Assembly (NCBI GenBank): GCA_030618965.1
Contig: JAUXCJ010000067.1
Location: 1-6,348, forward strand
Direction: 5' to 3'
DNA: 6,348 nucleotides
Origin: Thiomargarita sp.
GTDB lineage: Bacteria; Pseudomonadota; Gammaproteobacteria; Beggiatoales; Beggiatoaceae
In this document: positions 1 to 5,699 of the stretch, piece after piece
Layout: every line of letters begins with the position of its first letter
Position numbering within the stretch: position 1 is the first letter of the stretch
Made by a program: the position numbers and the translations under genes
The notes under the pieces: generated by a model
Databases searched by the model: none
Told to the model about the DNA's origin: nothing
Seen by the model: only the letters and a program-made list of their open reading frames with translations

Positions 1-508
1 CTTTCTCTTAAGTCATTCAAATAAAGTCATCTAATTAAACATTCTGCAGATTATGGGAAACATATCTATGTTATCTTTATATAACTTTGCATGAGATGGG
101 ACGCTTTAAAGGTAAGTAACTCCCGTAAAACATATAATTTTAGAATCAATGTCGGAAATGTGCAAATGGTGTAATGTTGTTTTCTAAGGTAATAATCCGG
201 ACGGAATAAACGCACAGGGCAAATGAAACAAGAATCTATCGAGAACAAATTTAATGTCTGGGATTCTTCTGACATTTCTGATAACTGTGAATTAGGACAG
301 CTCTGGAGTGGTTGTTTCGTTTTTTTTATTTTTTTATTTCTTATTTTGCAGCATGACGCATTGTCCAGTTTCAAGCAACCTTCCAGAACACATTAAAATT
401 AAAAATTCTGTTCATTTAGTGTAAATAATTGGTGATAAAAGAGCGAATACTTATTTTTCACGGAGATTTATAATAATTGTCTTTTACAACATTGAAAAGG
501 ATTAAAAT
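1..508. other. AT-rich non-coding region upstream of the nitroreductase gene
   Basis: I see no supportable gene here on either strand. The stretch is strongly AT-rich and includes a T8-A-T7 tract at 320-335. The only longer reading frame (66-374, minus) has no family resemblance and a composition typical of chance translation. No tRNA-like cloverleaf, CRISPR repeat or clear terminator hairpin was found by eye. The last 60 bases contain a candidate promoter and SD site for the gene at 509. Confidence 0.6.
469..474 (+). promoter_or_regulatory. Candidate -10 box for the nitroreductase gene
   Basis: A perfect TATAAT lies 34 bases before the start codon, which would give a 5' leader of about 28 nt. 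No good -35 hexamer sits 16-18 bp upstream (the sequence around 445-452 reads GAATACTT), so this may need an activator or may be a chance match in AT-rich DNA. Confidence 0.35.
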
Positions 509-1111
509 ATGGAAACCATCACTGCCATAGAAACCCGTCGCGCTATCAAACATTATGATCCAGAGCATCGGATGACAGAAGATGAAATCAACCAATTGAT
601 GTCATTAGCCATACTCTCCCCAACCGCATTCAATATTCAAAACTGGCGTTTTGTACTGGTACGGGATCCCGAACTCAGAAAGAAAGTCCGTGCCGCTGCT
701 TGGGATCAAGCTCAAGTGACAGATGCTTCGTTACTGGTTATTCTCTGTGCTGATCTTAAAACCTGGGAAAAGCAACCGGCCCGTTATTGGCGAAATGCCC
801 CTAAAGAAGTGCAGGATTTTATCTTGCCTGCCATAGATCAATACTATCGAGGGCGGGAACAGGTACAACGCGATGAAGCCATGCGTTCCTGCGGTATTGC
901 GGCTCAGACCTTAATGTTAGCGGCTAAGTCAATGGGTTATGATTCTTGCCCGATGGACGGATTTGATTTTGATGCGGTAGGTAAATTGATCAACTTGCCA
1001 GAAGACCATGTCGTTACTATGTTCGTTGCCGTTGGCCAAGCCATCAAGGACAGTTGGCCGCGAGCTGGTCAGTTACCTATAGAAGAAGTGGTGATTACTG
1101 ATCATTTTTAG
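509..1111 (+). CDS. Nitroreductase family protein (FMN-dependent oxidoreductase)
   Basis: A 200-residue protein of normal length for the single-domain nitroreductase family. These are usually cytoplasmic FMN-containing dimers that reduce nitro compounds, quinones or related electrophiles with NAD(P)H. Visible family features are the N-terminal ETRRAIKHY segment (residues 8-16, basic residues that usually contact FMN phosphate), SPTAFNIQNWRF (37-48, the conserved S-P-[TS]-x-x-N-x-Q-x-W-R motif), and the glycine-rich MGYDSCPMDGFD stretch (142-153) before the C-terminal FAVGQA-like strand (MFVAVGQA, 171-178). The start is supported by AAAAGGA at 495-501, 7 bases before ATG. It stands alone, convergent with the DUF58 gene. 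Substrate cannot be told from sequence; NfsB-, YdgI- or MhqN-like roles are all possible. Confidence 0.95.
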   Translation: METITAIETRRAIKHYDPEHRMTEDEINQLMSLAILSPTAFNIQNWRFVLVRDPELRKKVRAAAWDQAQVTDASLLVILCADLKTWEKQPARYWRNAPKEVQDFILPAIDQYYRGREQVQRDEAMRSCGIAAQTLMLAAKSMGYDSCPMDGFDFDAVGKLINLPEDHVVTMFVAVGQAIKDSWPRAGQLPIEEVVITDHF

Positions 1112-1138
1112 TTAGTACTTTTTCTATTCCATATTTTG

Positions 1139-1164
1139 GGTAGTCCCTATAAACCAATGGAGGT
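1139..1164. repeat. Left terminal inverted repeat of the putative MITE
   Basis: The outer 20 bases pair with 1307-1326 with a single mismatch (T at 1150 opposite the position where the other arm implies C). Inner bases GG.AGGT continue the similarity with interruptions. Confidence 0.65.
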
Positions 1165-1300
1165 GGCCAAAAGTCCCTCATAATTTCCAGATAAAAATCA
1201 AGATAATTAAGCGCCAAATCGTTGATAATAGTCATTAACATTATTTTTATATGGTTTTTAGAGGTGGGTGAGTCCTCTAGGTAACTCTTTGATTTTTAAT

Positions 1301-1326
1301 ACCGCTATTGGTTTGTAGGGACTACC
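1301..1326. repeat. Right terminal inverted repeat of the putative MITE
   Basis: ATTGGTTTGTAGGGACTACC at 1307-1326 is the reverse complement of the left arm with one mismatch. The inner ACCGCT at 1301-1306 extends the match to 23 of 26. The two arms are about 136 bp apart, too far for a normal bidirectional terminator stem. Confidence 0.65.
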
Positions 1327-1358
1327 ATGTTGCCACATATTAACGTAGCCTGCTATCC

Positions 1359-2663
1359 CTAAAGCACCCCACTCCGTTTTATCTCTAAATAACGATTCAG
1401 CATCTTCACTGGTAATTGTTCTGGTTCGGTATCCAGGTAAATAATTCCTTTATTTTTCAATCGCTCATGGGCTTGTTTACGGCTATTTAAATAATCAAGT
1501 GTCGCAGCGTGTCGCAGGGCTTGTTCAAAATGTTCTACTGGTTGTTCTAACACTTCATTCAAAATCCGTTCTTGTAAGCTGGCTAGTAGAACTAGGTGTT
1601 TCTTCCGAAGCAATTCTAAAGCTGGTAATAATTCATCACTTTCTTCGTCGCGTAAGTTGGAAATCAGTACTATTAAGGCTCGTTTCTTTTGTCGATGCAT
1701 TAATTCTGTTGCCGCGTTTAAATAATCGCTGGCATGGGTGCTGGGTTGTAAGTCATAGACTGTATTTAAGATAATATTAATGGTATTAATGCTTTTACGT
1801 GGTGCTAGAAAACGTTTTTCCCCGCTGAATGTCATTAATCCCAGCGCATCGCCTTGTCTTAGTGCTACATAAGAGAGTAGTAGTAGTGCGTTAAGTGTAT
1901 GGTCAAAATGCGATAGAGGGCCATCTTGTGCCAACATGCGCCGCCCACAGTCGATGAGAAAAATAATTTGTTGATCACGCTCATCTTGATATTCTTTTGA
2001 AATCAATTTTTTATGTCGAGATGTTGCATTCCAGTCTATTTGTCGCAGGGCATCGCCGGTGCGGTATTCACGCAGTTGGTGAAATTCTAAGCCTTCTCCA
2101 CGTCGTTGTAATTTACGGATGCCTAATTGTCCTAATCTATCTTCAGCAGCATACAGGGCATATTTTGTTAGGGTTGCAAAATTTGGATAAACCCTTATTG
2201 GTGTATTTAATTCAATATAGCGATATTGTTTCCAAATTCGCCAAGGGGAGCGCAATAATAGTTGTATTCCGGCAAATTGTGTTGCGCCGCGTTGCTGAGG
2301 ACGGATACGATATTGAGTTTCTATACTGCTTAAGGCTGGGATAGTCAGTGTTTGTGGTAAAGCTTGCAAATCGCTATGAATCGGGTAATCGTCAAATACT
2401 TCGACTCGGCAAGGATGTTTGCTAGGATTACGAAGACGGAGGATAACTTGACTCCAAACGCCTAATGCTAGTGAACTGGAGGCTTGGCGTTGTACTCGAA
2501 TCTGTGGAAATTTTCGCACTTGCCAAGCGTCGAAAATGGCAATTATTAATAAAATCAAACCACTGAATTGCCAAAAACTCATTAAATGAGGGCGTAAAGT
2601 GGCGACAATGGCTAAAAGCAGCCAAAGAGTTAATCCTAAAAAGGCAAAGGGTGCGGGTCTCAT
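1359..2663 (-). CDS. DUF58 domain-containing membrane protein (vWA-like)
   Basis: A 434-residue protein from the preferred start; an upstream in-frame ATG at 2711 would give 450. The ATG at 2663 is chosen because AAGGA (minus strand, 2672-2676) lies 8 bases before it and the protein then begins MRPAPF directly ahead of two hydrophobic helices (about residues 5-23 and 31-44), as is usual in DUF58 proteins. After an extracytoplasmic-type beta-rich segment comes the DUF58 signature: EFHQLREYRTGD followed by RQIDWNATSR (about residues 193-216), then IIFLIDCGRRM (about 233-243) opening a vWA-like fold. The usual metal-site DxSxS is here DCGRR, so the metal site looks degenerate. DUF58 proteins are usually encoded just after a MoxR AAA+ ATPase and help in chaperone or envelope functions, but no moxR is adjacent on the visible 5' side. 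Exact role unknown. Confidence 0.93.
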   Translation of the reverse strand: MRPAPFAFLGLTLWLLLAIVATLRPHLMSFWQFSGLILLIIAIFDAWQVRKFPQIRVQRQASSSLALGVWSQVILRLRNPSKHPCRVEVFDDYPIHSDLQALPQTLTIPALSSIETQYRIRPQQRGATQFAGIQLLLRSPWRIWKQYRYIELNTPIRVYPNFATLTKYALYAAEDRLGQLGIRKLQRRGEGLEFHQLREYRTGDALRQIDWNATSRHKKLISKEYQDERDQQIIFLIDCGRRMLAQDGPLSHFDHTLNALLLLSYVALRQGDALGLMTFSGEKRFLAPRKSINTINIILNTVYDLQPSTHASDYLNAATELMHRQKKRALIVLISNLRDEESDELLPALELLRKKHLVLLASLQERILNEVLEQPVEHFEQALRHAATLDYLNSRKQAHERLKNKGIIYLDTEPEQLPVKMLNRYLEIKRSGVL

Positions 2664-2671
2664 TTTGATTG

Positions 2672-2676
2672 TCCTT
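2672..2676 (-). promoter_or_regulatory. SD site that decides the DUF58 start
   Basis: AAGGA on the minus strand, 8 bases upstream of the ATG at 2663. The further upstream ATGs at 2711 and 2693 are preceded by A-rich sequence with no comparable SD, so the shorter protein is favoured. Confidence 0.6.
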
Positions 2677-2703
2677 AACAAGGTTATGGTCATTAGGTTA
2701 TAA

Positions 2704-2732
2704 TTGCTCATTTTTTTATCTGGGTTTATGAT
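2704..2732 (+). promoter_or_regulatory. Candidate promoter for the NACHT-msrA unit
   Basis: TTGCTC (2704-2709) and TATGAT (2727-2732) are separated by 17 bp. The -10 matches consensus at 5 of 6 positions, the -35 at 3 of 6. Transcription would start about 30 bases before the NACHT ATG. The spacer carries a T7 tract. It overlaps the 5' extension of DUF58, which agrees with the shorter DUF58 start. Confidence 0.35.
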
Positions 2733-2757
2733 ACTGGCAATTCAGATGATAATTCAA
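2728..2757 (-). promoter_or_regulatory. Candidate promoter for the DUF58 gene
   Basis: On the minus strand TTGAAT (2757-2752) and TATCAT (2733-2728) are 18 bp apart, matching consensus at 4 of 6 and 5 of 6. Its -10 box lies almost exactly on top of the proposed -10 box of the divergent NACHT promoter. Confidence 0.35.
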
Positions 2758-2771
2758 TCTAGGGATACTCA

Positions 2772-5687
2772 ATGAGACAAAAAGCATTTACTGATTTTAT
2801 AATCAATATTAATGTAACAATCCAATGGCTAATGGCTAGTATTAGTCGTAATTTTCCTACTTTTATCCGCCGCTATAGTCAGCAGCTTATTTATGAACAT
2901 CGTGTTTTTAATGTGCGAGGATTGCGTACTAAAGGCACTTTTACTATTGAACTTCAACAAGTCTTTGTCGATTTACGTATTGCTTCGGCTCGCAATTTAC
3001 AAGATGCCAATTTTGATCCTATTTCGCTTAAAGAGCTAGCAGGCACTCGCCCCTTATGGGATTTTTTGCGTTCAAGTAAAGGCAATAAAAATGTATTAGC
3101 CATTATTGGCGCACCTGGTTGTGGTAAAACCACGATGTTACAGCATGTTGCTTTAACCTTCGCTGCGAATAAACAACGCAAGTATGGTTTTTCGCCATTA
3201 GTGCCGATTGTGTTATTTTTGCGAAATCATGTTGAGCAAATACTTGCGAAGAATCAAAGTCGGCAACCGAGCTTAGCAGAATTGGCTTATGATCATTTTA
3301 ATCATCGAGAAAATTATCCTGATTTAAATCCAGCGCCGCTGTGGTTTGCTAAACAGTTAAAAAAAGGCAAATGTCTGGTGCTATTTGATGGACTAGATGA
3401 AGTAGCTGATGCTGAGGATCGGAAAAAAGTATCGGCTTGGATAGAAGAACAAATTGCGGCTTATCCACGCTGTCGCTTTATTATCACAGCACGTCCCCAA
3501 GGCTATCTCAGCGCACCTGTGAAAGGTGCTCAAATGTTAGAAGTGCAAGCTTTTAATGCCGCGCAAGTGCGACAATTTGTGGAGGCTTGGTATTATGCTC
3601 ACGAAGTCACTGCTTTTGGCGGAAAAATAGATAAGGGTGTACATCAACGGGCTAGGCAAGGGGCTAGGGATTTATTGCAACGTTTACGAGAAAATCCAAC
3701 GCTGAGCGTACTAACAGTGAATCCTTTGTTGCTGACAATGATTGCGATGGTACATCGCTATCGGGGACAATTACCAGGACGGCGAGTGGAATTGTATGCG
3801 GAGATTTGCGACGTTTTGCTAGGACATTGGGCTGCTAGTAAAGGAATACGAAATACCTTGACACCGGCTCAAAAGCGGGTAGTTTTGCAACCATTAGCTT
3901 TTCAAATGATGCGTTATAAAATGCGCGATATAAGCACTGAAAATGCTATGAAAATTATTGCGTTACCTTTAGAGCGCGTTGGTTTAACTGGTGAAGCAGC
4001 TGAAAAATTTTTAATAGATGTACAAACAGGCAGTGGTTTATTATTGGAACGCGAACCGAATAAATGGGGTTTTGCACATTTAACTTTTCAAGAATATCTG
4101 GCGGCGGCTCATATACTGGAAAATCACGTTAAAATTAACTGGAAGAATTCTGTCACCAACAGTTGGTGGTATGAAACTTTTCTTTTATATGCTGCTGTTT
4201 GTGATGCGACGACATTGGTAAAGGGCTGCCTTGAAAATGGTAGCGTTTCTGCCTTAACACTGGCCGCCAATTGTTTAGAAGAAGCGCGATCCTTAGATTG
4301 GTCAGTGCGTGAAGCACTTCAAAATCGTATCACTGCTGATCTTGAATCTAGCTCGATTCAGCGTCGCCATTTAGCGGCTGAAGTACGCTTAAATCAACGT
4401 TTTAAATCTTTACAACGCATAGATGAAGATATTGAGATTGATTTGAAATATATCACTTATGCGGAATATCAATTGTTTTTAGATGAATCTCGTACACAGG
4501 GTCAATATTATCAGCCTGATCATTGGACCGGGGATACTTTTCCAAAGGGCGTTGCTCAAGCGCCTGTTTGTGGTGTGCGTGCAGAAGATGCTGAGGCTTT
4601 TTGTCAGTGGTTAACCCAGCGACAAGGGGGGGGAATATATTACCGTTTGCCACAGCCTGAAGAGGCGAAAGAATATCCAGCCGATATTAGCTCAAAAGAA
4701 TTGGCGACGTGGTGTCAAAAAGATAAGGATTATCAGTTGATTTGGTTGACAACAGTATATGAACAACGTATTGTTTTATTCACTAAGAAATTTTCTAACT
4801 TGCCATTTTCAATAGAAGCGGTGGCGGCACTGCCGAACATTCAAAATCTCATTTCTCAACTTGAACATGCTGATAGTGCGATCAACTACGCCCTTGGACA
4901 TGCACTTTCATTTGTCCGCACGCGCGTGCTTGAGCGTGCGATCAATAGGGCATTTGCTCGTGATTTTTCCAATGAACTGGCATCCGCTCTGGTTCGTAAT
5001 GCGCTTGATGAACTCGCTGGTGCTTTTTATAGCCTTGACGAGCTACCTCCCCCCCATAGCGACCGCTATGGTTATGCACTGAGCAGTGCTCGCGCGACGA
5101 TTAGCCATGCCCTTAGCAATAGCTGTGCTATTATTGATCGTGCTGGTTTTGAGGATAATAATCTCGTTCATAAAGCACTCACACTCACCCATGAAGTCGT
5201 TGAAGAAGGGAGGCATAAACAGGCGAATCGCGCCCGTGATACACTCTCCGCTGCTTGCCATGCGCTTGATAGTGACTTTGTACGCAATCTCGCGCTTACT
5301 CACGCCCGTGTTATAGCTCGTGCTGATGCAAGCAGTACGCTCTTGACACTTATTGAAAAAAATGATTTCGAGAAAGCACAACAATTGGCGCAGGATAAAC
5401 AAGGCGAATCAAAACCAAATATTCAGCGAATGGGGGCTTTGCTCAATGATCTATTAAGCTGTGCGACAGCCAAAAATTTACTGGAATTACGGCAAGCATG
5501 GCGAAAATATGTGGTGCGAATTACAGAAACGATTTGGGTGGGTTATAACGAAAAATTGGATTATTCGGAAGAAATCAAATTAATCTTGAATCTTCACTGG
5601 CGGTTAAAGATTATCCTCGCACGAGAGGAAGGACAGCTACATGCTTGGGAAGGTATTCGGATTGTACGTGAACGTAAACCTTTGTAA
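2772..5687 (+). CDS. NACHT-domain STAND NTPase with FGE-like domain and helical C-terminal tail
   Basis: A 971-residue protein; AGGGA at 2761-2765 lies 6 bases before ATG. Residues 1-110 contain a moderately hydrophobic stretch (about 8-24) and a RGLRTKGTF/VFVDLRI lead-in typical of NACHT proteins; no TIR, nuclease or protease effector is recognised. The NACHT NTPase has Walker A GAPGCGKTT (113-121), Walker B LVLFDGLDE (202-210), a sensor-like FIITARPQGY (236-245, Arg241), NPLLLTMIAMVH (317-328) and FAHLTFQEYLAA (434-445). Residues about 553-650 resemble the start of a formylglycine-generating-enzyme/C-type-lectin-like fold (YITYAEYQLFLDE, APVCGVRAEDAEAFCQWL, YYRLPQPEEA), but the enzyme's catalytic C-terminal half is missing, so it is probably a binding module. 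Residues about 697-870 are a regular Ala/Leu/Arg helical region, followed by a 100-residue end of unknown type. Family members act as ATP-driven oligomerising sensors, some in antiphage defence; that role here is inference. It probably shares a transcript with msrA. Confidence 0.93.
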   Translation: MRQKAFTDFIININVTIQWLMASISRNFPTFIRRYSQQLIYEHRVFNVRGLRTKGTFTIELQQVFVDLRIASARNLQDANFDPISLKELAGTRPLWDFLRSSKGNKNVLAIIGAPGCGKTTMLQHVALTFAANKQRKYGFSPLVPIVLFLRNHVEQILAKNQSRQPSLAELAYDHFNHRENYPDLNPAPLWFAKQLKKGKCLVLFDGLDEVADAEDRKKVSAWIEEQIAAYPRCRFIITARPQGYLSAPVKGAQMLEVQAFNAAQVRQFVEAWYYAHEVTAFGGKIDKGVHQRARQGARDLLQRLRENPTLSVLTVNPLLLTMIAMVHRYRGQLPGRRVELYAEICDVLLGHWAASKGIRNTLTPAQKRVVLQPLAFQMMRYKMRDISTENAMKIIALPLERVGLTGEAAEKFLIDVQTGSGLLLEREPNKWGFAHLTFQEYLAAAHILENHVKINWKNSVTNSWWYETFLLYAAVCDATTLVKGCLENGSVSALTLAANCLEEARSLDWSVREALQNRITADLESSSIQRRHLAAEVRLNQRFKSLQRIDEDIEIDLKYITYAEYQLFLDESRTQGQYYQPDHWTGDTFPKGVAQAPVCGVRAEDAEAFCQWLTQRQGGGIYYRLPQPEEAKEYPADISSKELATWCQKDKDYQLIWLTTVYEQRIVLFTKKFSNLPFSIEAVAALPNIQNLISQLEHADSAINYALGHALSFVRTRVLERAINRAFARDFSNELASALVRNALDELAGAFYSLDELPPPHSDRYGYALSSARATISHALSNSCAIIDRAGFEDNNLVHKALTLTHEVVEEGRHKQANRARDTLSAACHALDSDFVRNLALTHARVIARADASSTLLTLIEKNDFEKAQQLAQDKQGESKPNIQRMGALLNDLLSCATAKNLLELRQAWRKYVVRITETIWVGYNEKLDYSEEIKLILNLHWRLKIILAREEGQLHAWEGIRIVRERKPL
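4626..4633 (+). repeat. G8 homopolymer inside the NACHT gene
   Basis: Eight consecutive G residues encode Gly619-Gly621 at the end of the FGE-like domain. In an otherwise AT-rich gene with other Gly codons available this is a possible slippage site; loss or gain of one base would remove the helical tail and C-terminus. Confidence 0.8.
4860..5345 (+). repeat. Degenerate helical repeat region with distinct codon usage
   Basis: This part of the NACHT gene encodes residues about 697-858, rich in Ala, Leu and Arg with small or hydrophobic residues every 3-4 positions (for example A703, A707, A711, then V719, A723, A727). That pattern predicts long amphipathic helices or a degenerate repeat. All 20 leucine codons from L697 to L857 are CTN and none is TTA or TTG, whereas 12 of 16 leucines in residues 86-196 of the same gene are TTA or TTG. 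Short DNA words recur, such as GTGCGATCAA and ATGCGCTTGAT, each seen twice. It resembles an old, diverged expansion of a short unit. Confidence 0.6.
5054..5071. repeat. 18-bp palindrome in the NACHT coding region
   Basis: CCATAGCG and CGCTATGG are perfect inverted repeats separated by 2 bases. The left arm begins within a C7 run (5049-5055) that encodes Pro759-Pro761. It lies between two helical blocks of the tail. It could be a small mRNA hairpin, a protein-binding site or chance. Confidence 0.6.
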
Positions 5688-5699
5688 AAGGAGATTATG

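Larger units (their letters stand above)
1139..1326. mobile_element. Putative MITE-like element with 20-26 bp terminal inverted repeats
   Basis: The ends are near-perfect inverted repeats. GGTAGTCCCTATAAACCAAT at 1139-1158 matches the reverse complement of 1307-1326 at 19 of 20 bases. Extending inward to 1164 and 1301 gives 23 of 26. The 188-bp element fills most of the convergent gap between two genes and encodes no recognisable transposase, which fits a non-autonomous miniature element. A small internal hairpin (TAGAGG at 1259-1264, CCTCTA at 1274-1279) is also present. I do not see a convincing target-site duplication, so the family is unassigned. A structured intergenic repeat or RNA is the alternative. 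Confidence 0.6.

Noticed and set aside
293..335. Possible rho-independent terminator before the T8 tract
   Set aside because: The upstream stem (around GCTC/GAGT) is short, has a wobble pair and a bulge, and no gene ends just before it.
66..374. 102-codon minus-strand reading frame with TTG start
   Set aside because: Composition is chance-like, no motif or family resemblance, TTG start, and it spans poly-T/poly-A tracts; no coding periodicity seen by eye.
1095..1241. 48-codon minus-strand frame containing a DFWPPPLVYRDYP segment
   Set aside because: No SD before its ATG, it overlaps the 3' end of the nitroreductase gene and is built from the left inverted repeat of the MITE-like element. 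It could be a transposase relic but cannot be supported.
1112..1358. Bidirectional terminator formed by the two inverted repeat arms
   Set aside because: The arms are about 136-148 bp apart without a U-tract after either one; a mobile-element origin explains them better.
4430..4720. FGE/lectin-like region as a target of a diversity-generating retroelement
   Set aside because: No template repeat, reverse transcriptase or adenine-rich variable segment is visible in the window, and the C-terminal part of the fold that usually varies is missing.
5043..5402. 119-codon minus-strand frame opposite the NACHT tail
   Set aside because: It is the antisense shadow of the Ala/Leu/Arg-rich coding region, whose codon bias removes stops from the other strand; no SD or family match.
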